DNA from: Gracilariopsis chorda
Lineage: Eukaryota; Rhodophyta; Florideophyceae; Gracilariales; Gracilariaceae
Direction: 5' to 3'
Length of the DNA stretch: 64,000 nt
Assembly (NCBI GenBank): GCA_003194525.1
Contig: NBIV01000261.1
Span: 1 to 64,000 of the forward strand
The notes under the pieces were generated by a model. The model ran no database searches and was not told the DNA's origin. It worked only from the letters and a program-made list of their open reading frames with translations. A program made the position numbers and the translations under genes. Of the stretch, positions 31,502-39,605 are shown piece by piece (within the stretch, counting starts at the first letter, position 1; every line of letters begins with the position of its first letter).

Positions 31502-32689
31502 CTAGTCGGGTGTTTGAAGATTGCGTTCTCGCCTCAACACGGGTAGTTCGCAGTGATTCCAAACGGTTAAGGCGGCGTGAACCATAAAGGCTATGCTTGT
31601 AGCAAAAGCAAGCCAGCTAAAACCGAGCGGAAACGAAAAGAAGTAAACGTGAAAGGCGCCAAAATAACAAAAGAACAGACGCGGTAAGTAGAGTCGACTC
31701 ATCCAGTGTCGAGTGGTACCACTGGCGGCAAAGGCGCAGAGCCAAGCTATGACAAGCACGGAGAAAGCGAGCGCTTGATCGTCGAAGAACTCGAAGAGGA
31801 AGAACAACATGCCTGCGATGATGGGGACGAATACGAGCGCGTCTATGGCGTATTGAATTAGAACGCGACCGTAACTTTGATGGGATCGCATGACGACTTG
31901 TAAGTCTATGGTGAGATTAATCATTCGTAGCTGCACTTCTTTGAGTGAGAAGTGGACCAAGGCGGCGGTGGTGCACATGATGAAGAAGGCGGTCAAGATG
32001 GCGCCGGCCTTCCAAACGGCTCTGACTAGAATTCTGTAGAGAAGGGGCAGGTCATCGATGGAAATTATTGGGTCGGCGTGCATCAAATTGAGCAGGCGTT
32101 TGCTGTGGGATATGAAGACGTAGCCGTTATCATGGTGTGTGTGGCGACGCATCCTGGCAAAGGCGTTGACTGCGATTGTGTCGTAGCCAATGAAATGGGC
32201 CAGCAGAAATCGTTGCACGCGGTCTCCCAGACACTTGTGGTGCTCTGTGAGAGAGACGTGACGGACAGAGATGTTAAATTGGGCGAGCGAAGCGTCGGAT
32301 AGCAGAAGGAATCCACGCTCCCTTGAGAAGCGAAACGTGTGTGCAGGGAGGTTGCAAGGAAGATGTGGGGTGATGACGAATTCGATGATGGGAGGTTCGT
32401 GGTCGGACAGTTCGTCGGGAGCAAGGTCGCGGTCATTTAGAACGGAGGCGCAACCTGTGTTTCTGACGAACCGGACGTGGAGGGCGCACAAGGTGATGAA
32501 GAGGGCGATGGCGTTTAGGGTGGCGAGCAACTCGAGAGCTGTGACGGAATGACGCACAATTTGAGAACGAAATATGACGGTTGGAGTGGAACGCGCCATC
32601 ATGGAGGCCATGAGGGTTTCATGGGAGGTTGAGGGGGTTGAGTGGGGTCGGGTTGTGGAGTAGGGACGGACAAGCGAGGCCGAAGCCAT
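31502..32689 (-). CDS. TMEM259: Membralin (TMEM259-like ER membrane protein)
   Basis: Membralin is a multi-pass endoplasmic reticulum protein that in animals works in ER-associated degradation of membrane proteins. The 395-aa product has a first membrane segment near residues 45-65 (LLATLNAIALFITLCALHV), a luminal domain, and four to five further segments in the C-terminal half. Family-typical blocks are GFLLLSDASLAQFNI, CLGDRVQRFLLAHFIGYDTI, LFEFFDDQALAFSVLVIAWL, RHWMSRLY, and HCELP near the end. These align in order with animal membralin. The first ATG is at 32,689; an open frame further upstream has no ATG. Its start faces CLP1 across 351 bp, suggesting a shared promoter. Confidence 0.9.
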   Translation of the reverse strand: MASASLVRPYSTTRPHSTPSTSHETLMASMMARSTPTVIFRSQIVRHSVTALELLATLNAIALFITLCALHVRFVRNTGCASVLNDRDLAPDELSDHEPPIIEFVITPHLPCNLPAHTFRFSRERGFLLLSDASLAQFNISVRHVSLTEHHKCLGDRVQRFLLAHFIGYDTIAVNAFARMRRHTHHDNGYVFISHSKRLLNLMHADPIISIDDLPLLYRILVRAVWKAGAILTAFFIMCTTAALVHFSLKEVQLRMINLTIDLQVVMRSHQSYGRVLIQYAIDALVFVPIIAGMLFFLFEFFDDQALAFSVLVIAWLCAFAASGTTRHWMSRLYLPRLFFCYFGAFHVYFFSFPLGFSWLAFATSIAFMVHAALTVWNHCELPVLRRERNLQTPD

Positions 32690-33040
32690 TGTGCCGACGG
32701 GGGGGGGGTGAGGGTGGTAGCGCAAGCTGTGCTTGGGAGCGGAGATGGATGTTGGTTTGCTCAGGGCAGTGACTCAGCGCTGGTGAGCAAGTGGGGGATC
32801 TGCGGGGTGGAGATGGAAAGGCGCACGGGCCGTGTCTGCCGCTGGGCGCTGTGCAGGCGGAGCTGACGAGCCAATGGAGATGTCGCGCGTGGCGCGCGTT
32901 TGAGCTGTACCGTCGGTGGCAACGTGGCGGCGCCCGTTGAACAAATCGAGCTTGCGCTTCGCGCTCTGCTCGTGACGCCTTTCGTTTCGGCTCGCAGTCG
33001 GGCGATCGCGTTCGCCCCATTGACTGACTGGAGGCTGTCC
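32690..33040. promoter_or_regulatory. Divergent promoter region of membralin and CLP1
   Basis: The two start codons face away from each other across 351 bp. The stretch holds a run of nine Gs at 32,700-32,708 and a GCGCG-rich part near 32,880-32,900. No TATA box is evident. A shared promoter is inferred from geometry. Confidence 0.5.
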
Positions 33041-34339
33041 ATGGCGCTCGAAGACGCCGTCGATGCGAGCGATCATCCCGCGCGCGAGTTCTCCCTGCAG
33101 TCGGAGCACGAGCTGCGCTTCGAGATTCCGCCAGATGTAGCGTCCGCAAGTCTCACCCTGCTCACCGGCTCTGCGGAGCTATTCGGACTAGCCTTAGCGC
33201 AGAACAAGCCGTACCATCTTGCGCCCTCTCTCAACGCCGCGGCATTCACATGGCACGGCGCCACCCTCGCCCTGCGCGCTCCGAAGTACGTCATGGCCTA
33301 CACCGCCACCGACACCCCCATGCCCTCCTACATAAACGCCCATTCCATTCTCCAAAGCAAGCGCCAGGTCGCCCGTCGCGCCGGAATTCCCGGGCCACGC
33401 GCTGTCGTCGTCGGTCCGCATGACTGCGGGAAGACCGCGCTGGTCAACATTCTCGCAGCATACTGCGTCCGCGCGAACAGAACCGCCGTTGTCGCCGATA
33501 TGGACCCTTCTGCGGGCGGTGCAGTCGGCACGATGCCCGCTACAATAGCGCTTTCCCTCGTCTCCCACCTCGATCTGGAGGCAGGAAACCTTGTACATGA
33601 GCGATTGGCCACCCTCATGGTCGGCCATCACTCCCCGCGACACAACGTGCCCGTTAGCGAACGCGCCTTTAATAAGCTTGCCGCCCTGCTCGATAAGGTT
33701 ATGGGTATGTCCAATCTCGACCCTTGGGTCGGCGCTTTGGCCGATACCAGCGGCGATATCCTGGCGAAGGACGGTACTGACGGAGTTATTCAAGCCATTC
33801 GCGCTATGAACGCCGATGTCGTGTTTGTGTTGGGCGCGGAACGCTTGTACGCCGCCATCAAATCAACTTTTGAAAGTACGCCCGTAGAGGCTGTACTGCT
33901 CGCGAAGAGCGGCGGCGTCATTTCGAGAGACGCCGCCACTCGACAGGTGCTTCGTTCAAATGCAATCAAGTCATATTTCTACGGCGCCGATAACCGACTA
34001 AGCCCCTTTTCAATAGCCATTGAATTTGACAAGGTTATAGTTCTGCGCGTTGGGGGAGAAGCGACGGTGGTTCCTGACAGCGTTTTACCGGCGGGCGCAT
34101 CCAGTTCGCTGGATCCTTTAAAACCTGTGCGCATCACTTCTGTCGCGGATGTGCTACATAATGTTCTGGCCGTTAGTCAGGCTACTGATGAAAAGGACGT
34201 GTTTGACATGCCTTTGTTCGGATTCCTACATGTTGTAAAAGTAGATGTAGAACGAAATAGTATGACTGTGCTTGCACCTTCTCCAGGCACCATACCGAGC
34301 ACAATCTTGTTGGTTGGTGATACGAAATGGGTTGAGTAG
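33041..34339 (+). CDS. CLP1: mRNA cleavage/polyadenylation factor CLP1
   Basis: CLP1 is a nuclear ATP-binding protein of pre-mRNA 3'-end processing; in animals it is also an RNA 5'-kinase in the tRNA splicing complex. The 432-aa product has the three-part layout of the family. An N-terminal beta domain shows SEHELRFEI, GSAELFGLALA, and FTWHG. The P-loop domain has Walker A GPHDCGKT (125-132) and ADMDPSAGGAVGTMP. The C-terminal domain has LAKSGGVISRDA, YFYG and LSPFSIAIEF. Length matches the usual ~425-450. The frame is open further upstream but without ATG, so 33,041 is the start. Kinase activity cannot be judged by eye. Confidence 0.93.
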   Translation: MALEDAVDASDHPAREFSLQSEHELRFEIPPDVASASLTLLTGSAELFGLALAQNKPYHLAPSLNAAAFTWHGATLALRAPKYVMAYTATDTPMPSYINAHSILQSKRQVARRAGIPGPRAVVVGPHDCGKTALVNILAAYCVRANRTAVVADMDPSAGGAVGTMPATIALSLVSHLDLEAGNLVHERLATLMVGHHSPRHNVPVSERAFNKLAALLDKVMGMSNLDPWVGALADTSGDILAKDGTDGVIQAIRAMNADVVFVLGAERLYAAIKSTFESTPVEAVLLAKSGGVISRDAATRQVLRSNAIKSYFYGADNRLSPFSIAIEFDKVIVLRVGGEATVVPDSVLPAGASSSLDPLKPVRITSVADVLHNVLAVSQATDEKDVFDMPLFGFLHVVKVDVERNSMTVLAPSPGTIPSTILLVGDTKWVE

Positions 34340-35385
34340 CTATTGACTTGGGCGATGTTCTGTACATAAGACGGTAGGATTGCTAGCTGTATCTAGGCGC
34401 TTAATTTGGCTTTATGTAGGCAGCGGTTATCGTAGCTTGTTTCATGCCTGTCGTTGTGCTCTGTTGGTGGTGGTAAAAACTGGCGATCAGACGGGCTTCA
34501 CATGGAACACATTCAAGACGTTAAAGAAATGTAAAATTTTGCACAGCTTTTGGTATCTCCCGCCCCCCGATGGTTGACAAAGAAGGGCTTAACTTGAGAC
34601 AAAGACAAAGCTTGGACTTCTTATCGTCTCTTGAAACTTGTGTTCTGTTTTGGCATTGTGGCACTGACTGTTGTTAGTATGAACCGCAATAGTGCAGACT
34701 GTTGCAAAACTAACTTATTGGTTGTGGCAGTGTTAAGATAACGGACGTTCTTGCTTTCTTTAACGCAATGGAAAGCCAAAGGCGTTTGGTCCACGAATTG
34801 GAAAAGAAAGCCAACAGCTACACAGTAAACGTTACCCACAACTAAAATGCTTCTTTGTACAGCCTATCCACTATTCTTTCATCTGAACGGAGGACGCAAA
34901 AGCTTTTACCCTTGAGTACTTCACATTCAAGTTTGCAGCCACTTTATTGAAGCTACGAAGGGTACACTTCTGCCGATTTTGGCACTCCCATAACCCAAAG
35001 CTCATGCAATTGACACGTTGGTAGACATACTCTGTTCTCTGCCTTAATTTGGATCTGTACTAGACGTAAAGTTTTTACAGAACCAAAATTTGCCTAATTA
35101 CAAAAAAGAAAAGCAGGTTCTTCTCATCTTCAGTCACCTTTTTGGCAAACCATTCGTCTCAACTTAAGCGCTGTCTCAAAAAAAAGCGCTTCTGATCGCT
35201 AACTCTTGGTCAATTTCAAAAATGGACTGTCTTCAATGCAGAATTTAACAGAAGCGAAAGCTGGCAAGTTAGTTCGTTTTAGTCCTCAAAGTATGTCCAA
35301 ACGTTCAAGTACCAGCGGTACGTGCGCATGGTCATCACTGCTAACACCCAAGAAAAAGGAACGAAAGAAAACTATTATACACCCC
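34340..35385. other. Intergenic region, nothing recognised
   Basis: About 1.05 kb between the convergent stops of CLP1 and the unknown gene at 35,386. It is more AT-rich than its surroundings. Short frames on both strands lack any recognisable feature. I see no RNA gene or repeat. Confidence 0.5.
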
Positions 35386-36402
35386 CTAAAAGTCCCACTC
35401 GTACTCATCGTGACACAAACCTGAACGCGAACGTTTTGGTCTGTTGACAGCGTGTGCACCACCTTCAGCTGCTAACAAACACGGAATGAGCAAGAACTCC
35501 ACAATGTGCTCTGGTAGGCAATGGATAAAACTTGTAGAGGTAGTGGCACAAAGCCGAATCGCATGAACGCGTTGCCATACCTGTATTTGACGGCCTTGTC
35601 GTATCAAGCGCACCATAGCCAACAAGGCTGCTCGCTGATCGGAAATACAAGCGGTGTATAACATCCAGTCTTTATACATGCTGTGAAGAATGGTACCACT
35701 CATCCACGGAAGTGTGGTCGGTCCGGACACAGCGGTGATGACATCAATCGCCCATAAATCATGAGAGTTTTCAGAGGAGAGTGCAGAGTCGAGTAGAAAA
35801 CTAGCCTTGTCAACGGTGGGAGAAGGCTTATGTCTACCCAGAAGCACATTTCGTAGTGCATTCCATACCGGCGGACATAATGTATGTCGCATATGGTACA
35901 AACCTTGCTCACTTTCTCCCTGCGCTGCGTCTGCTAACATGTATATGACGGCCTGTCGCATGTCCCATAAGGAGACGTTGTGCAAGAAGGCTGCTAGCGT
36001 ATGCGGAATACCTAGCGCGAAAATAGAGGCTTCTGGAAAGGAACGCAGCGGGTGGAGAACGGGCTGCAAATGGGACGGAACGCAGAGTGAATAAGCGTTT
36101 ACAGCGTGCCATAACAAGTCATTGCGCTGAAGGTCTTGCTCGCAGGTGGGGAAAATTGTGAAGCGAAGTAGTGCGCTTGTGGAGTAGGCGTGGTGATCGG
36201 GGTGCGGTGTGTAGGATGATGGCGGAAATAAGAGATAGTGCGTGTGTGATAGAGAAGCCTTTTCAAAGGGGAATTGCTCGTAGGATAGTTGGTTGGATGG
36301 GGGTGCAGGTTGCAACGGTTGTTTTGCTGCGGGATGTGTTCGATGAGAGATGGACGGAGAGGGAGATGAGGGAATTGAAGCCGATGTGGGTTGCATTCGC
36401 AT
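35386..36402 (-). CDS. Unknown 338-aa protein
   Basis: I do not recognise this protein. From the first ATG at 36,402, about 55 residues are low-complexity (Pro/Ser/His-rich). The remainder looks folded and mostly helical, with many Leu, Trp and Cys residues (IPHTLAAFLHNVSLWDMRQAVIYMLADAA, CPPVWNALRNVLLG, DLWAIDVITAVSGP, RAALLAMVRLIRQGRQIQVW). It ends in a basic then acidic tail (RPKRSRSGLCHDEYEWDF). The C-terminal EYEWDF could be a short binding motif, but this is speculation. Codon use and composition resemble neighbouring genes. It could be a helical-repeat adaptor or a lineage-specific protein. It faces the BRCT gene across about 830 bp. Confidence 0.65.
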   Translation of the reverse strand: MRMQPTSASIPSSPSPSISHRTHPAAKQPLQPAPPSNQLSYEQFPFEKASLSHTHYLLFPPSSYTPHPDHHAYSTSALLRFTIFPTCEQDLQRNDLLWHAVNAYSLCVPSHLQPVLHPLRSFPEASIFALGIPHTLAAFLHNVSLWDMRQAVIYMLADAAQGESEQGLYHMRHTLCPPVWNALRNVLLGRHKPSPTVDKASFLLDSALSSENSHDLWAIDVITAVSGPTTLPWMSGTILHSMYKDWMLYTACISDQRAALLAMVRLIRQGRQIQVWQRVHAIRLCATTSTSFIHCLPEHIVEFLLIPCLLAAEGGAHAVNRPKRSRSGLCHDEYEWDF

Positions 36403-37171
36403 GATGGATGGTGGTGCGGTGTGATGCAAGTGATGAGCAAGTTGTTTGATGTTGAAAGGAGAGAGTTGGTCCTCAAGAGCAATGTTGCACGAAGAAAGCA
36501 CCAAGGTAGCACTAGGGGAGCACGAGCGTTTGAGACGGGGAGGGGAGGGAATTAAAAGCGGCCGTGTGACAGAAGGTGAACGGCAACGGAAAAGCGGTAC
36601 AAACGGGCGCCGGTGACGTTAAGCAGCGGTCGTTTGTAAGCCGCCGCTAGACATGCTTGCTGCCAACAAGAAGCTGGACGTATGCAACGGAGGCGAGCAC
36701 GTTTTGCGCGTTATGCTGCACGGTGAAGTAGCTGCGGCCACGCAAGCAGCGGGAGGGGTGTGGTGAAATGGTTGCTTTTCAGTAAGCACATACGTTTGAG
36801 GCAGGCAGCGGTTGCGGTCGTTTGTACCCAAGTTGTAATCGTGATGCCACAGGTGCATACCTTAAATGAGATGCAGAGGAACGGAGTAATATCTACCACG
36901 TTATCAGTCCATATCTACCGACCTATGCAAAGACGCGTTGCTTGTCCTGTGGCTCGCTCGTGCTGTATTACGGCGCGCAGCGCAGGACGCAGCTGAAAAA
37001 GAGGCGAAACGAAAGGCTCCCGCCAAAAGGCGCGACCCGCAACAGCGCACGATCCGAGCGACGCTCTGGTCAGAGCGCCACCCTAATACCGAAGGCACCT
37101 CTGGCTCGGTCGGCACTTATCCCATCTACCGAAGCGAATCCACGTCCAAACGCCCACAACACGCAAGCCCC

Positions 37172-37207
<36 letters not shown>

Positions 37208-37229
37208 CCATCGCGGCGGCAGCGCCGCA
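36403..37229. other. Divergent upstream region with CAG repeat
   Basis: Between the unknown minus-strand gene and the B-box/BRCT gene, 827 bp carry no gene I can support. A perfect run of eleven CAG triplets is at 37,173-37,205, ending 24 bp before the BRCT start codon. It lies in the BRCT reading frame, but no ATG precedes it in that frame. Confidence 0.6.
37173..37205 (+). repeat. (CAG)11 microsatellite
   Basis: Eleven uninterrupted CAG units. They would be 5' untranslated sequence with the start chosen at 37,230, or would code polyglutamine if the protein starts upstream through an unseen exon. Confidence 0.9.
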
Positions 37230-39260
37230 ATGCAGCATGCGCTCTCCGCGGCAGTCACCTGCGTCGAGGCGCTACGCGTAGCCACCGACTGCGCCTCCTG
37301 TTCCGGCCCGACGCAGCCGCTATGGTGCGCCGTCTGCCGCGAGTCGCTGTGCGCCTGCAACGCCGCGCAGCACCAGTCGCATCGTCACGCGCTGCTCCCA
37401 AACCGCCAGTGCGCCCACCTGCTCACCCGCGTCCGCGCGCTATGCCGATGGGCGCGTCTCAAACCGTCGTCGTCGTCGGCGTCGTCGCGTCCGCATAGTG
37501 CGCTGGTGCTCCGCGTTAGGCCGCCTTCCCCCGCCGTCCGCCTCAGACTGCGCCTTCGACGCCCGCGCTTGGTCCCGCTTCGGATTCGCGTCAAGAACGC
37601 TTGTACTACCGTTGAGAGCAACTTTTCTGACCGTACAACGCAGACGCCGCCTCCTGTGCAACAACGTGAACCCTCGTCAACTGCCTCTCCGCCCGCTTCG
37701 AATGTGCATTCTGACCGGCAGCACCGCGTGCCCAGCTCTCCTTCCCCATCGCTTCGATCAAACACCCTCCCCGTTTCTGCCCCCGCCAATGTTCATCCAA
37801 TATCCCCTGACCGCCACAAATCCCGATCTCCTCAATCTGCCACAAAACAACCCCCTACTCCATCACACTCACCATCCACCGTCACCAAGAGGCCACGCTC
37901 CGCCCCGCAACCGCCGAACACCAATTCACACACCCCGCTCCACAAAAAACGCAAACAGCAACAACACAACCTTCTCCAACACGCGCATACATCCGAACCG
38001 CTTCCTCGCATCTCCACTGTGCAGGTATCTCCCCCAACCGATGCAGAACCACCCCGCCATCCATCCGTTACAACTATTTCTTTACAAGACAGCCCGCAAT
38101 CTAAAACCAACCACTCGCCACAACAGCCCCACCCTACTCGTACCGCAAGGCAGCCCGTTGCAACTCCCGAGAAGCCCCTACCCCACACGCCTGCTCAGAA
38201 CGATGCTGCTGACGACAAGCTTTCAGAAGGTACTACCAACCCCGGCGGTAGAGACGACGCTGACATGGAAGATCCTGTTACACCGTTACAACCTACTTCT
38301 ACCGCCAAACCGCGCACACCTACTCAAACTCCTCCCGAACCTCCCCCGAATGCTACACGTCAGCTTAAACATTCAAACAAATCTGAATGGAAGACGACAC
38401 AATCGCACCTCATCACATCTCCGCTCACAACTCTCAAACCGAAACAACAACCGCAATGTCTCCAAACTCCCATCGCCCTCAAGACCAATCAACCATCGTC
38501 CAAACCAGACAACATGCGCACCCACTCGCCAGCTTTCTTTGTTTACATGTCTGACTTCACTGATCAACAGCAGTATGATCTCGTCTTCGAACTCGTAACC
38601 CAAATGGGTGGAGAGCCCTTACCAAATCTTGCTTCAACCCGGCCAAATTGTCTTATCACCCCGTTGCACCCTACCACTGGCGCAATACAGACACGCAAAA
38701 TGGCCGTTCTTCTTGCCATTGCTTTACGCGTTCCAATCGTTGGTCTTACCTGGTTGTTTGACTGTTTTAACGCCGGTACCTGGCTTCCGCTTCAACCGTA
38801 CGATGCTTCATCGTCGTTTCATCGCACTTCTTCGGGGGTTTTCAAAGGCGTTATTGCCACTATTGACCACGATTTTGAACAGCCCGACGCCTCTGACAAG
38901 TTACTGCAGTTCCGCAATGATATTAAGCGGCTTATAACTAGCGCGGATGGCGTCGTTGTTCAACTTGACTATATCAAAGAGCACCTGAAAACCAACCCGG
39001 ATTCGGAGTTCTTTCTTCACATCCACGTCGTCAAGGATCAGAATGAAGATGAGTTTGTGATGAGTCCGCAAGTTGCGGATGATAAGTTAGACCTCATTCG
39101 AAAGCATCAGAGTCCGAATGGTTTCACTATCGTTAACATGAACTGGATTTCTGAATGCCTGTTCACCGGCCAGTGTCCGCCGCCGGAGCGTTCGGAGACT
39201 GTAACTCGTTCAACACAGTCACCAACTGTTTCCCATTCGCAAGGTTACACAGCGCCCTAG
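37230..39260 (+). CDS. B-box zinc finger and tandem BRCT protein
   Basis: The 676-aa product starts with a Cys/His cluster (C21, C24, C33, C36, C41, C43, H48, H51, H53), arranged like a B-box zinc finger. About 370 residues of Pro/Ser/Thr/Gln-rich, basic and disordered sequence follow. Two C-terminal BRCT repeats lie at roughly 433-525 (FFVYMSDF, MGGEPLPNL, PIVGLTWLFDCFN) and 535-655 (GVFKGVIATID, DGVVVQLDY, IVNMNWISECLFTGQ), each with the conserved late Trp. Tandem BRCTs usually bind phosphoproteins in DNA repair, as in BRCA1 and BARD1, so a nuclear DNA-damage role is likely. The B-box plus BRCT pairing is not one I know as a named family. The stop codon abuts the stop of the YidD gene. Confidence 0.8.
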   Translation: MQHALSAAVTCVEALRVATDCASCSGPTQPLWCAVCRESLCACNAAQHQSHRHALLPNRQCAHLLTRVRALCRWARLKPSSSSASSRPHSALVLRVRPPSPAVRLRLRLRRPRLVPLRIRVKNACTTVESNFSDRTTQTPPPVQQREPSSTASPPASNVHSDRQHRVPSSPSPSLRSNTLPVSAPANVHPISPDRHKSRSPQSATKQPPTPSHSPSTVTKRPRSAPQPPNTNSHTPLHKKRKQQQHNLLQHAHTSEPLPRISTVQVSPPTDAEPPRHPSVTTISLQDSPQSKTNHSPQQPHPTRTARQPVATPEKPLPHTPAQNDAADDKLSEGTTNPGGRDDADMEDPVTPLQPTSTAKPRTPTQTPPEPPPNATRQLKHSNKSEWKTTQSHLITSPLTTLKPKQQPQCLQTPIALKTNQPSSKPDNMRTHSPAFFVYMSDFTDQQQYDLVFELVTQMGGEPLPNLASTRPNCLITPLHPTTGAIQTRKMAVLLAIALRVPIVGLTWLFDCFNAGTWLPLQPYDASSSFHRTSSGVFKGVIATIDHDFEQPDASDKLLQFRNDIKRLITSADGVVVQLDYIKEHLKTNPDSEFFLHIHVVKDQNEDEFVMSPQVADDKLDLIRKHQSPNGFTIVNMNWISECLFTGQCPPPERSETVTRSTQSPTVSHSQGYTAP

Positions 39261-39605
39261 TTAACTTGAGAAGCTTCCCGCTTTGTACCCGACCGGTGGC
39301 CATTGCACAGGGTCGTATCCTGCACCTCCCGTAGGATTGCATCTTATTACTCGCCATGCACTGAGAATGAACCCGCGCCAGGCGCCGTATGTCTCTATGG
39401 CTTCTACCATGTATTTTGAGCAGCTTGGAACGAATCTACAGTTGGGAGGCATTATGTCGGTGATATTCTTTCTGTAAAAGGCTAGGATGGATAGCATTGC
39501 TGCGGACGCTGCTTTTGCTACGCCACGCTCTTGCTTGATGGTGAGCAAGCAGACTGCGCAGGCGAAGTGTCGGGCGGGCGCTTTTTGACGTATGAAAGGT
39601 AACAT
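39261..39605 (-). CDS. yidD: YidD-type membrane protein insertion efficiency factor
   Basis: YidD is a small bacterial protein that helps the YidC/Oxa1/Alb3 insertase place proteins in the membrane. The 114-aa product carries the family signature: CRFVPSCSKYMVEAI (56-70), GAWRGFILSAWRVIRCNP (74-91), and GYDPVQWPP (96-104). Conserved Cys residues sit in PSC and RCNP. About 45 extra residues precede the core and are rich in Ala, Arg and Lys, which would fit a plastid transit peptide. In a eukaryote the likely origin is cyanobacterial and the likely site the plastid, next to Alb3. The stop codon directly abuts that of the BRCT gene on the other strand. Confidence 0.88.
   Translation of the reverse strand: MLPFIRQKAPARHFACAVCLLTIKQERGVAKAASAAMLSILAFYRKNITDIMPPNCRFVPSCSKYMVEAIETYGAWRGFILSAWRVIRCNPTGGAGYDPVQWPPVGYKAGSFSS

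Noticed and set aside
37498-38598. 366-codon plus-strand frame overlapping the BRCT gene
   Set aside because: It covers the disordered Pro/Ser-rich linker in another frame; composition explains its openness.
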